From positions 3,038,001-3,102,000 of the forward strand of contig JAFEKR010000001.1 of assembly GCA_019022495.1 (NCBI GenBank): a stretch of DNA of 64,000 bases, given 5' to 3'. How positions within the stretch are numbered: the stretch's first letter is position 1; each line of letters begins with the position of its first letter. A program made the position numbers and the translations under genes. Of this stretch, positions 31,303 to 42,810 are shown piece after piece. The notes under the pieces are model-generated. The model saw only the letters and a program-made list of their open reading frames with translations. It did not search any database and was not told where the DNA came from. This DNA comes from Epichloe hybrida (lineage: Eukaryota; Ascomycota; Sordariomycetes; Hypocreales; Clavicipitaceae).

Positions 31303-33020
31303 TTGGGGGCAGTCCATAATATCGAGTACAATGTAGACAGACAGAAGAGGTATTCTTTCGCCCGTTAATAGGCTGTGGCTGGAAAGGCCGAGGCGTCAAC
31401 TGGTCTGCTTATCAACAACCCATGGCATCACCACCACCCGCCATTCATGTCTCTCCCCGTCATCACGTTCGTGCGTTATTATGTGAGGACAAATTGTGCA
31501 ACAAGACCGACATCCTGGACTGAGGCCAGAAGCTGGATGACCAGAACGGGGGGGCGCTAGGGTGGACGAACGAAGCCGCCAGCCCAAGGCCAGGCCAGAC
31601 AAAACACGAGGCCAGCGCTGGCTTCTCAGCTACGTTGCCTTACTTACGTATTATTGCTGCAATCCTCCGTCGGCACGCCGAGTCGAGGGCCATGTACATG
31701 TGCTGTACAGTGGGGTGTAGCAGGAAAGCCCACAGAACCCACAGAACCCACAAAAGTCCACAGAGTCCACAGAGTCCACAGAGCCCACAGAATCTCAGGG
31801 GCGTTTAAGAACGTCAATGGTGGGGGGGGCGAGGCGTGTGTTGGATGACGGGGCAATGCGTGCGATGCGTGCGAAATGCGTCTGATTCGAAGTTGGTGTG
31901 AGGAGCACGACGTGCGGCCTGCAGCCGCTGGTGAGGTGATACTATTCAGTTCAGCCTTCGAACGCGCATAGGGTGCGGCTTGCCTGCCTGCCAATGGTGC
32001 CGGTGCTGCCACACGGACGAGGAACCAAGGTCAGAACTCGTGCTGGTCATGTTCTCCCCCATGTGCCAGATCGTGTACGGACCGTACACCCAGACACACT
32101 GATTGGCACAGCACACAAAACGGCAGCAGGCAGTGCACGGCAACCAAGACACGACAAAGCACGCATCCCGGCCGGCGAGAGCCAGAACCTGCCAGTCTCC
32201 AGATTGCCAGATTGCCAGCGCCAGCGCCTGTGCCAGCGCCTGTGCCAGTGCCAGAGCCACGGCCAAAGCCACACGTCCAGAGCCAGATGCAGATGGAGCC
32301 TGAGCCTGCCTGAGCCGGAGCCACACACATGCAATGCAGCATGCAGCATGCAGCATGCAGACATTGGCATGGGATGGGCATGGGATGGGCATGGGTGGCC
32401 CCGCTCGCTTCGCAATGCCACGCCGGGGTGCATCTAGAGCGAATGCGCCCGTTCCCTCCCATTCTCATGGGTAAGGTGAGTTTGGCCGCCAGCTGTGCAG
32501 GTCCTTCCTCCACCAACAGCCTCTCCCCAATTGCCCGTTTTCCTTCCTCCTCCCTCTCCCCAAGTGTCGTCAATCCGGATACGGCTGCGCGGGATCAGCA
32601 CGAATTCGAGTTCATCTCGCCATCTCCGGCCTCACCGTCTCTGACATCTAAAATCCCTTTTCCCTTCCGTCCCCATCGCCTCGGCCTTCTTGCCATCCTT
32701 CCATTTGTCCTGAGATTCGCCTTTGGGTGGCTTCTGACCAAGAAACGTCGGGTTTGACCCCAGCCCATGCGCTAGGCCCCCCAATTGCTTCTCGGGCTCT
32801 GCTCCTGAATACATCTATCTTGACCCTTCAACCTTTTCAACGTCGCCGCCGCCAAGTTCCTTTGCGCAACGAGCTCTCTGGTGACGTGGCCGAGTGCGCA
32901 TCGTCTGTCTTCGTCGATACAGCGCTCTGCTCTCTTTGCGTGTTTTCTCGTCATCGCTAGGCTCATTGTCGCCGCAACAGCACCAAGGTTGCGTGGCCGT
33001 CCATATAACTTGCGTGCATC
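28746..33020. other. Gene-poor region upstream of cyc8
   Basis: 4.3 kb without a recognisable gene on either strand. Contents: poly-C at 29242-29259; AGACG pentamers at about 29464-29495; poly-A at 29698-29724 and 31268-31298; a 9-bp array CCACAGAAC/GTCCACAGA at 31728-31794; GCC-AGC-type 12-bp units at about 32210-32255; GCATGCA units at about 32336-32362; and GGGCATGGGAT units at about 32365-32395. TGACGTCA octamers occur at 29022 and 30934. The last 600 bp, pyrimidine-rich, probably form the cyc8 promoter and 5' leader. Confidence 0.5.
31728..31794. repeat. 9-bp tandem array (CCACAGAAC type)
   Basis: Seven units of a 9-bp motif that drifts from CCCACAGAA to GTCCACAGA. Confidence 0.85.
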
Positions 33021-33058
33021 ATGGCGAATCACCATCCTTCACCAACCATGATGCAGAT

Positions 33059-33149
<91 letters not shown>

Positions 33150-36100
33150 CAACAGCAACAGCAACAACAACAGCAGCAGCAGCAGCAGCATCAAGCTGCG
33201 GTGGCTCCTCAGAATGTCCAGCAAAGCCACTTCGCATCATCGCACCAGATATCGGCGATGAATGAGGCTGTCTGGTTGCAAATCGGTATGCACTCTTCTT
33301 CGCCTTGGCGTGCCGCATCCCCTTGTCATCATTTTTCAGTAGCACTAACACTTTTCCAAAGGAAGTTTTTCTGAGCTCCTGCGCGTTCCAGACGAGGCGA
33401 TGCATGCCTACGAGCGAGCTCTGCAAGCAAACCCAAACTCAACGGCCGCAATGAATGCTATTGGCATGCTTCTCAAGGGCCGCGAAGCTTTCGACAAAGC
33501 TCTCGAGTTCTTCCGCGCTATTGTCCAGCTCGAGCAGAACAACGGCGAAGCCTGGGGAAATCTTGGTAGGTCGCCCAGTTGCCACATCACCCCTCCGCCG
33601 AAGCTGACCATCATGCCGCAGGCCACTGCTATCTCATGACCGAGGCTCTGCAGAAGGCATACGACGCTTATCAACAGGCGCTGGTGAACCTGCGAGACCC
33701 AAAGGTGAGTGTCTATGCCGCGTCCGAGTCCACGGGTGGCATTTTGCTAACCGTGTCTCGATAGGATCCCATGCTGTGGTATGGAATTGGTATCTTGTAC
33801 GATCGCTACGGCAGCTACGATTATGCCGAAGAAGCATTTTCACAAGTGATGCAGATCCAGCCCGACTTTGAGAAGGCCAATGAAATCTACTTCCGTCTGG
33901 GAATAATATACAAGCAACAGTCGAAATTCAACCAAAGTCTTGATGTAGGTCATGGGCTCTTTCTGCAAATGATGACTACATCATACTAATCCATCGAAAA
34001 AAAGTGCTTCAAATACATTGTCAACTCTCCCCCTGGGCCATTGACCCAAGAGGATATCTGGTTCCAGGTTGGCCACGTTCACGAACAGCAGAAAGATGTA
34101 TGTCTCGACTCTCAAGTTGTTCCACCACGCACGCACGCCATGACTCACCTGCCTGCCTTTGTAGTTTGACAGCGCCAAAGCCGCTTACCAACGGGTTCTC
34201 GATCACTCCCCCAACCATGCCAAGGTGTTGCAGCAGTTGGGCTGGTTGCACCATCAACAGAGCAACTCGTACGAGACTCAAGATCGTGCTATCCAATACC
34301 TGGAGAAGTCTGTTTCAGCTGGTAAGACGCGACAAGAGGGGAAAGCACGACGCGGACCTGACACACGCGACTAACCTTCATCTTGTAGATAACCAAGATG
34401 CCCAGAGCTGGTATCTCCTCGGCCGATGCTACATGGCCCAGCAGAAGTACCCAAAAGCGTACGAAGCATACCAGCAAGCCGTGTACCGTGATGGCAAGAA
34501 CCCCACGTTCTGGTGCTCAATTGGTGTGCTGTACTACCAGATCAACCAATATCGTGATGCCCTGGATGCCTACTCTCGTGCCATCCGCCTCAACCCTTAC
34601 ATCTCCGAAGTGTGGTACGATCTCGGCACTCTGGTAAGTTTGTACCATGGTCTCAATTGCTTTTCTTTGCGAATGAAAAAAAAACCTGACCAGACACATA
34701 GTACGAATCCTGCAACAATCAAATCGCCGACGCTCTCGATGCATATCAAAGAGCAGCTGAGCTTGACCCTGGTAACCCTCACATCAAGGCTCGTCTCCAA
34801 CTTCTCCGTTCTGGCGGCAGTAGCAGTGGCGGCCCTCAAGGCGCACCGCAACCCGCAGATGTTCATCCACAAGCCTACCAAGCCGCCGGTCCTACAGGAC
34901 CTGTTGGGCCTCCATGGGGTAGTTCTGCGCATCAGCCTCCCTCAGGCGGTCTTCCGCCCGGCACTGCAGGAGCTGGCGATAACTGGGTTGGCAGACTTTC
35001 CAACGTCAACCCACCACCCCAGCCTCCCAACCCATACGAAAACCGCAGCGACCATTTCCGAGGACCTCCACCTCCCCCTCAACGCCAGCCGAGCCCTCAA
35101 CAAGAGCAGCAGATGCGTCCCGGGTACTCTGAGCCCCGTGGCGCTGCTCCTCAAGCCCCCTCGAGACGTGGCCCTTCACCAGCTTCTGCTAGCCACCAAT
35201 ACGGACAACCTCCACCTCCATCGCAAGGTCCAACTCCGACTGATCGAAGAGTTGCCAACCCTAACTGGGGAGGCGCACCCCCGTCGGCATCAGCTCCTCC
35301 CTCCAACAACCCAAACGGTAACAGTGGCCCTTCGAATGGCGCAGCGCATTTCCGGCCGACCAGCAGCCCCCGGGGCGAGGTCAGACCCCACGACAACCGC
35401 ATGCCTTCTCCAAAATCCGCTTATCCTCAACACCAGCCTCCCTCGGGCTACGGCCACCACCAAGAGGGCCCCCCCCAACCTCCTCCTGGTGCCTCTGACA
35501 ACGGACCTGTTCCCCCGCCTGCGGGTCCTTCTGACCCTGCTGCTCAGCGTCCTGATAGCCGTCCTCCATCTGGCGGCCCAAAGCGCATGCGCGAGTGGGA
35601 GGATGAGTCAGCCGCCAAGAAGCAAGCCAATGAAGAGAATCGTGCTCTTCTAGATGACAGGAGGCACCGCCGGCCTTCGACACCTCCCCGTGACGCTTAT
35701 CGTCGCAATTCGGGCGAACCCCGTCGCGCGGATGAACAGCGTCGTTCCGACGAGCCCAAGAAGGAGGAGCCTCGTCCTCAAAATGACAACTACCATCCTT
35801 CCGAGGCCGCTCATCATCCCCAGAGTCACTCTGTGGGTGGCTCGAACCAGCTTCCTCCCATGCAGTCCGCTAACGCTCCGTCAAGCGAGAAGGCGCAGAC
35901 TGGCCAGACGCCCAAAGAAGAACGACCCGCTCCTGAACAAGTTCCCGTAGCTGCAGCAGCCCCGGCAGCCTCGGAGCCTGAGCGTGCTGCTAGGCAAATG
36001 GATGTCGATGAGGATTATGATGACAGTCCCGAGGATGAAAAGAAGCCCGCGGCTGTTGCCAATGGATCATTTCCGACATCAGGGCCAGGCGACATCAAGA

Positions 36101-36162
36101 TGACTTCGCCTGCGAGCGTTGGAGTGAATGGTTCATCCAGCGCCGCTACCAAGACCGACTAA
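33021..36162 (+). CDS. cyc8: Cyc8/Ssn6 general transcriptional co-repressor (TPR protein)
   Basis: Partner of Tup1 in the general co-repressor complex, recruited by DNA-binding repressors for glucose and other repression. Eight exons: 33021-33285, 33362-33565, 33622-33704, 33765-33944, 34005-34097, 34165-34321, 34389-34633 and 34702-36162; 895 residues, all phases consistent. It starts MANHHPSPTMMQI, then 43 consecutive Gln (33060-33188), then tetratricopeptide repeats from about residue 80 to 430. Readable repeats include AMHAYERALQANPNSTAAMN, WGNLGHCYLMTEALQKAYDA, MLWYGIGILYDRYGSYDYAE, WYLLGRCYMAQQKYPKAYEA, FWCSIGVLYYQINQYRDALD and ALDAYQRAAELDPGNPHIKA. The C-terminal half is disordered, rich in Pro, Ser and Gln, with a charged KRMREWEDESAAKK segment and an acidic end. 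The Neurospora counterpart is known as RCM-1. The introns fall between and within TPRs, as usual for the family. Confidence 0.95.
33060..33188 (+). repeat. CAG/CAA tract encoding 43 glutamines
   Basis: Mixed CAG and CAA codons near the N-terminus of Cyc8. The CAA interruptions cluster at about 33141-33172; the outer parts are pure CAG. Confidence 0.95.
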
Positions 36163-36919
36163 GGACTTGACTGAGCAATGGCGTTGCGGTCAAGATAATT
36201 CATGAGCTCCCTGAAAGTTATGCAGCAAAACTGTTGATGCCCTGTGCTTGATCTCTTCTTTGGCTTTCCTCTCTAATTTACGTGTATACCACCGGGAATT
36301 GTGGTCCGGATAATCTCATTTGTCGTGGGGGACGGAAGCTCAGAATGCTTGGGATTCGAACTGCAACGGCGTGTGCAATGGGTCATGTGTGTCTTATGTG
36401 ATTTTTTCTTTTTAAATTTTTTTTTTTTTTTTGGCTACATAAGTCACTAGCAATCGATATCCCTACTGTGAGCAGCTTCCTCAGTACAGCAAATAGGTAG
36501 TGTGTCTGTACTCACAAAATGAAATTGACAGCTGAGTCTAGTTGTACCAGCAGCAGATGGTCACGTGAGCAATTGGACGAAGTCTTGTGACAAAATGGGT
36601 TGCCAAGACATCCTCGGCTGATACTACCGTGAAGATAAGATGCAACCCGAAGAAAGAAAGAAGACCCAGATGATAACCGTAACTGGACTAGCGCGACTCA
36701 CGCACAGACAGGGCCGCTCTCGACGAGGTGGAAAAAAAAAAGCCCACAAAAGACTGGCCTCGCTTAAAATTTCGCCCACAACTTGTGTGTGTCAAAACCC
36801 TACCAGAGCGAGTTGTGAGAAAGTGTTGATTTGTGGTTTGGCCCATTTGGCTTTTTCCGTCCAGCACGCAGGCCTTCGTCAACTTCTTTACCACCCCCCA
36901 ACTCACCCTCTCCGCCAAA
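36163..36919. other. cyc8 3' flank and rpl3 promoter region
   Basis: 757 bp. A T-run near 36416-36433 follows the cyc8 3' end. A telobox-like element lies near 36796 (separate entry). No gene recognised. Confidence 0.5.
36796..36802 (+). promoter_or_regulatory. Telobox-like AACCCTA element upstream of rpl3
   Basis: AACCCTA about 120 bp before the rpl3 ATG. Telomere-like boxes bound by Tbf1-type factors are common in ribosomal-protein promoters of ascomycetes. One 7-mer can occur by chance. Confidence 0.3.
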
Positions 36920-38528
36920 ATGAGTGTAAGCAAATTGTGACCGATCGTTGTAACAACAACGACAACACGTTTTATCGTTATTGATCACGCCGATGAAATG
37001 ACTGAATGCTAATTGGCATTTCTGGTTGAACAGCACCGCAAGTTCGAGGCTCCCCGTCACGGCTCCCTGGCTTTCTTGCCCAGGAAGCGCGCCGCCCGCC
37101 ACCGTGGCAAGGTCAAGTCGTAAGTTTTTATTCATCCTCTATTGCAGTTGCTGCTGGCTTACAGGGCTATCTGCATCTTGTACAAACTGTTCTGTCTGGG
37201 AGGGGAAAAAAGCACAAGTTGACTAACCACTTTCTCTCTCTCCAAAATCTAGTTTCCCCAAGGATGACCCCAAGAAACCCGTCCACCTGACGGCCGCGAT
37301 GGGCTACAAGGCCGGTATGACCACGATCGTTCGTGACCTCGAGCGACCTGGCGCCAAGGCCAACAAGAAGGAAGTCGTGGAGGCCGTCACGGTCGTCGAT
37401 ACACCACCTGTACGAACAACCCAGCCCGCTTGGCTTCACGCCTTCCGCGCGGCCCGTGTCTCTGCGATGAAGTTGCAGGCACAGGCGCAGACGTCGGAAG
37501 AAGGTTGCTTATGGCTAACATCCATTTTTTAGATGATTGTTGTTGGTCTTGTCGGTTACATCGAGACTCCCCGTGGTCTCCGATCCCTCACCACCGTGTG
37601 GGCCGAGCACTTGTCCGACGAGATCAAGCGCCGCTTCTACAAGAACTGGTACAAGAGCAAGAAGAAGGCCTTTACCAAGTATGCCAAGCAGCACTCGGAG
37701 AACAAGGGCGCCAGCATCACCCGCGAGCTGGAGCGCATCAAGAAGTACTGCACCGTCGTGCGTGTCCTCGCCCACACCCAGATCCGCAAGACCCCTCTCA
37801 AGCAGAAGAAGGCGCACTTGATGGAGATTCAGATCAACGGCGGCTCCGTCGCCGACAAGGTCTCTTTCGGACAGGACCTGTTCGAGAAGCCCGTCTCCAT
37901 CGACTCTATCTTCGAGCAGGACGAGATGATTGACGTCATTGCCGTCACCAAGGGTCACGGATACAACGGTGTTACTGCTCGTTGGGGTACCAAGAAGCTT
38001 CCTCGCAAGACGCACAAGGGTCTGCGAAAGGTCGCTTGTATCGGTGCCTGGCATCCTTCTCACGTCCAGTGGACTGTTGCCCGTGCCGGTCAGATGGGTT
38101 ACCACCATCGTACCTCTGTCAACCACAAGGTTTACCGCATCGGCAAGGCTGATGCCGACGACAACGCTTCCACCGAGATTGATATTACCAAGAAGAAGAT
38201 TACCCCGTATGTTTCCCCTCCCCACCTTCGTTCTGTTAAAAGATGAAGCAACCATTTTAACACTCCACTTTTTAGCATGGGTGGCTTCGTCCGCTACGGT
38301 GAGGTCAACAACGACTTCGTCATGCTCAAGGGTTCCGTTCCTGGTGTCAAGAAGCGTGTCATGACCCTCCGAAAATCCATGTTCACTCACACCTCCCGCC
38401 GTGCACTGGAGAAGATCAACCTCAAATGGATCGATACCTCGTCAGAATTCGGTCACGGTGCTTTCCAAACACCCGCCGAGAAGAAGCAGTATCAGGGTAC
38501 CCTCAAGAAGGATTTGGCTTCCGAGTAA
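36920..38528 (+). CDS. rpl3: 60S ribosomal protein L3
   Basis: Cytosolic large-subunit protein uL3, near the peptidyl-transferase centre. Five exons: 36920-36925, 37034-37119, 37253-37409, 37533-38206 and 38276-38528; 391 residues, the expected length. The first coding exon is only six bases (ATG AGT). Splicing gives [20 protein letters not shown], then [36 protein letters not shown], and finally [17 protein letters not shown]. The conserved loop [20 protein letters not shown], near the family's methylated His, is intact. The C-terminus [16 protein letters not shown] is typical. Introns near the 5' end are common in fungal ribosomal-protein genes and often affect expression. Confidence 0.97.
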
Positions 38529-39004
38529 AATAGAAGAAGCTTTTTTTCCTTTCTCGAATCTTTTCTTGCTGTGTATGTCTTGGCCTCCAATTTTTTATTG
38601 CATCCGGTGTACCGAGGGTTGGTTTTTGAAAAACACAAAGCCTTGCTTGCTGTTCAGTGGCTGGCTTAGTCGGCTTCGTCATGGGGTGAGATTCCATAAA
38701 GAAAAGCCCGCCTTTAGATGGACGTATGAAGAATCGAAACGAAATTCCCAATGACGAAAAGACGAAATTACTTCCTGCACTTGCTGCCTTTGCTTGATTT
38801 TCTTTCTCGGCTTCTTCATGTCGAAAATTTGGGGCCACTATGTGACTATGCAATTGCAAGCTGTCTATCCCACCATCGGAACTTCGTAACACCATACATA
38901 CAATATGACGAACAAAACAAACAACACACCCCTAGAATAACCACGATGACATATCCTGTACATGTCGATAACCCTGCTGTCCTTGCGTGCCTGCCTGAAC
39001 CCGA
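38529..39004. other. Convergent intergenic region rpl3 / Zn2Cys6 gene
   Basis: 476 bp of T-rich 3' flanks; no gene recognised. Confidence 0.5.
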
Positions 39005-41855
39005 TCACAGCCCGCCGCCGCCCCATGTCCAAGCACTATAAGGATCATTGGGAACCAAATTGAACAACACTGCAAGTATCTTCATTTTAGAGACTGATGT
39101 TGCTTCTTGCAGTCGGACAAGTATGCTTGTTCTTCTGGTGCCAGGAGATGTTGACTTACTTTGCCCAAACGAGCCAATGGCTTCACCTAATTGCGAGTCG
39201 ACCTGGTTACTTTGCTCAAAATAGAAGTCACCACCCGTAGCAGGTGCTCTAAGATCGCACGATGACGGAGAATAGTAATCATTCAACATAGTCGTTGTGG
39301 ATGCTGCTATTGAACTGATGTCTTCAATTTCCCCCTTACCATGGCGCAGCATGGCTGTACTTGACTGATCAGCAGGGGTTGGTGCTGAGCGCTCGGACGA
39401 GATGGGCAAATGTGTCTGGAGCCCTCTTGGTAAATCATGAACCGAGTTGAATGGATGTGCTTCTTTGTTGCCTGTTTCGTTCTCATATGACCCGGAAAAT
39501 TGAGATGAGGCTGATCTTTGTGGCAATGTCTGCTGTTTATAGGAAGAAGGGAGAATGTTCCGCCGAGACTCCTTCATGGCCGCCTCCTCCTGTTGTAGTT
39601 CCTGCTGCAGCCCGCTGTCGACTTCTTTCTGTAGACTTTGCTTCAATAGCCCTGTTAACAGTTGCTCGGTGTGAGCCGCAATGGGGCTGACGTGTTTCAT
39701 GGCTCGGCTTGCACGAATGATGCGCAACGTGCCAGTCTTGGACTCGTGTGCAATAGGACTCAATGGCCACGTGGTTGGTGGAATGCAGAGAATGACACCG
39801 GCAGTGAAGAAGTTCATCAACACAAATGACATGCCGAAATGACTCTCTAGTCTAGAGACGGGCACACGAGACATCTGAAGAGCGGCGTTGACGGAGAGAC
39901 GTAGTGATTCGGCCACGGCTTTGAGCGTCTGACGCGGCACCTCTTGCCGCGAACTAGCTGGTACTCGATACTCCAACAGAGGACGGTGGACAAATATCAT
40001 TGCGCTTGTGTATGTTATACGAAGACCCAGAATCTGGAGCGACAAGTGTTGCCGATCTCTTTGCTCTCGAGCAGACAAGTTCTCAATCATGGATAACTCG
40101 TGCAAGGTCGCGTCTTGGGCATCTGGGTCGCAATCGAACACGGGAGGCAATTCTTCACGCCAAGTATCCAACATGGACCGTACGTCTTGCACAGTCTGCA
40201 CGAGGGATTTGAGATCGTCTGGCGAGATGGGATTTTGCAATCGCAGCACACGAAACCGGTTGAGTGCCTGGCGGATGATTTCGTAGATACGAAACTTGAG
40301 AACGTGAAATGTTTGTAGAGTCACAACTTGAGACGAGGAGCCTGTTGAGTTAGGATCTAGAAGACGGTGTTTGGACAATATAGGCCCGAACCGCAAGTCA
40401 TCCAGATCCTCCAGTGGGTGCACGCGGGCGAAAGCGGCGTCAAGCGATGCCGGTCGTCCGTAGATCATGGCGGCAAAGGTGTCCGATATAGTAATGTGGT
40501 TCCAATTTCGTCTACGGACTTGAGCCATGATTGAGTTGTAGTCTTGTCCGCCTTCATTGTCATTGTCGGTGTCACAATGCAGAGAGAGGGCGTAAGCGGT
40601 GCGAACTGCCAAGCCAAGAATGCTCCATGCAAGAGTCGGAGAGGCATGGAACATGTAATGTGCACCAAGCAAGCTGCAAACTTGAACCGTTTCGATGCAA
40701 CAGTCATCGAGCAGATCCAAAAGATGAAAGCGGACCTCTGCAATCAAGGAAGCGAGAAGCGAGCCCGCCTGTAGCCCTGCTTGGGCGAGCACTGCTTGAC
40801 CCGGCCATGCCGGATCGCGAGCGGCGCCTTGCAACCCAGCCGCAGATGCCATTAGCAGCGCGAGGACAGCCCCCAGCTCGCCTTGTTCCCACGATTTTCT
40901 CGAGATGATATGTTGAGCCGTGCGCCTGAACTGTGGTTCATGAAAAATGACGCTGAACCAATGCATCCTGTCGAAATAAGCATCGACAAGCGCGTCCAGA
41001 ACTGCCGGTGGAGGACACTCCATTGTCACCAGTGACCACGGCCGGCTAGGATTGACGCCAATCGAGAAGCGCTTTGATCTGCCGGCTTGACCGGGAATGC
41101 TCGGGATGTCGCTCGAGTGGGAGGCTGCCGAGTCGCCAAAGATACGAGCAGCAAATCCTACAGCAGAGCTGTTTGCACCAAAGTTTTGTCGATCTGTCGC
41201 ACTGCCACGTGGAACTTGAGATCCGGCCGGTGAAGGTAAGGTGTCCAGGGGCGAACGAGACTGAGCGGTTGGACTTGGTTGCTTTGGGACATGGCGTTGA
41301 TGGTGCGCTATAGCAGCTTCAACGACAGATGCGGACACAGAACTGGCTTGAATTTTCGACACGCGCTTCCTGGTAGCCCTCTTTCCGCCCAGATTATTAC
41401 TGGGCTCGCGAGGCTCGCATTGCATGCCCGAACGGCGGCAGAGAGTACATGGCCGCACAGCATCGCACTGGCATTGGTAAGCACGATGCAACTGATACAA
41501 CCAGGGGATCAAGAAGAAGTCTTTCAGTCTTTGTCCGTCAATGATGTTATGAAGCGGAGCCTACCTTTAACTTTTGTTTCCTACACCTCACACACGCAGT
41601 GACCACCGACTCGGCTGTTGCACCTGCGCTTGTTGGGCAGGGGTCTCGGTCGGGGGCATGGCGCACAGTGAGAATGGCAAAAAGGGGCAGACAGATGGAG
41701 AGTCTCCCCGTGCAAGGCGTTTTGGAAGGCGTTTTGGAAGGCGTTTCGGAAGGCGTTTCGGAAGGCGTTTCGGAAGGCGTTAGATGGGCGTAGAAGTAAG
41801 TACACGCATCGGAATTGAAGGCAGCAGGCAGCAGGCAGCAGGCAGCAGGCAGCAC
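39005..41855 (-). CDS. Zn2Cys6 transcription factor with fungal-specific TF domain
   Basis: The zinc cluster is split by an intron at 41468-41564: VVTACVRCRKQKLK joins CDAVRPCTLCRRSGMQCEP, giving the canonical C-x2-C-x6-C-x5-C-x2-C-x6-C. The basic linker KRATRKRVSK follows. The middle-homology region (fungal_trans-like) runs from about PPPAVLDALVDAYFDRMHWF through AVRTAYALSLHCDTD to about PVSRLESHFGMSFVLMNFFT. The long tail is Ser/Gln-rich. I propose an in-frame 90-bp intron at 39070-39159 (GTAAGT to CAG): splicing gives GSFGQMLFNLVPNDPYSAWT, followed by WGGGGL and the stop. Main exon 41467-39160; last exon 39069-39005. The start is uncertain: the only in-frame ATG before the zinc cluster is at 41855 and runs through two simple repeats, whereas the better-looking ATG at 41659 (MPPTETPAQQ) is one base out of frame. 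The target genes are unknown. Confidence 0.85.
41717..41782. repeat. 12-bp minisatellite AGGCGTTTCGGA
   Basis: Five to six tandem units (AGGCGTTTTGGA and AGGCGTTTCGGA). Read on the minus strand in the frame of the Zn2Cys6 gene they give SETP/SKTP units. A second simple array of GCAGGCA units lies at about 41819-41853. Confidence 0.85.
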
Positions 41856-42810
41856 GAGGACTGGAGAATTTCGAGAGCTGGGATGGAGAGTTGCATCTGG
41901 AAGGTCAAGGGAGAATAGAATGGTGGCGGTGAGGCTTCAGATTGCCATCGGGGGTTGGAGAGGCGAGTGCCCCTTCGTTTATTCGGGATGGGAAGGAGCA
42001 GGACTACACTTATTGATAAGGGGCTCTAATAATCCGTAATCCGCAGAGCATTATCTTCTTGCGGGGTTGACGAAAGCTGGGGAAGCTGCCATCTGCCATG
42101 TGCTGCGTGCCTGCCTGCCTAATGATAAATGGATGGGTGGGTGGCATTCGCATTCGGGTGGGAGTCCGAAGACCGAATGCCGGCTGACCTTTGTGTGTTG
42201 TGTTTTGTGGACAATGGCATCCATGAAGACGCCTGTATCATTCATTATCATTCATGGTACAGTGTAGGCTCACATGCTGTGACCCAGCCGAGAGAGAACT
42301 TGAAAGCAAGGCGACAGAAAAAAAGTCGTTGCTGGGTGGCTGGGTGGTTGAGTGTGGTTGGGTGGTTGGTTGAGTCGGTTGAGTGTGGTTGAGTGTGGTT
42401 GAGTGTGGTTGAGTGGTTGGGTGGTTGCAGATGAAGGAATCCACATCCTCAGCTTGATGCAGGGCGGCTGACGTCAGCCCACTTTCGTCACGGCCATCGT
42501 CAAAGAACTCGCGCCAGGTTGAATGACGACACTCAAAACAACCAACGTCGAGCGTCCGGTGTCCAACGTCCAATGTCCAACCTCCAACCTGGGCTCTCCA
42601 CTGGAAAAATTCATGTTCAAATTTCCACCGCTCACTGGCATCCATCGTGTTCGAAACTGCTCGCCATTCGCCGCAACCGTATTCCCATTGGCGATCCATT
42701 TACCAGTTTCCCATCTGACCCCTCACCTCCCACGTCCTCTCCATCTCTCGCACCACCCACGAGCTCATCCGTGCCGCAGATTCGCCAGCGGCCAGGACCC
42801 CCGAAACAGA
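41856..42810. promoter_or_regulatory. Divergent intergenic region, Zn2Cys6 gene / conserved fungal protein gene
   Basis: 955 bp. Contains GTGGTTGAGT-type tandem units (about 42343-42425) and a perfect CRE-type palindrome at 42466-42479. Small ORFs here are shadows. Confidence 0.4.
42466..42479. promoter_or_regulatory. CRE-type palindrome
   Basis: GGCTGACGTCAGCC, a 14-bp perfect palindrome containing TGACGTCA, the CRE/ATF bZIP site, about 330 bp upstream of the start at 42811. Binding is inferred only. Confidence 0.35.

Noticed and set aside
33039..33426. Antisense poly-Leu and poly-Ala ORFs in the cyc8 polyQ region
   Set aside because: Shadows of the CAG tract.
36345..36380. tRNA-like TTCGAA T-loop segment
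   Set aside because: The stems do not pair and no anticodon or D arm is present. I saw no convincing tRNA or rRNA anywhere in the window.
37515..38390. 291-codon minus-strand ORF
   Set aside because: Exact antisense of rpl3 exons 4 and 5.
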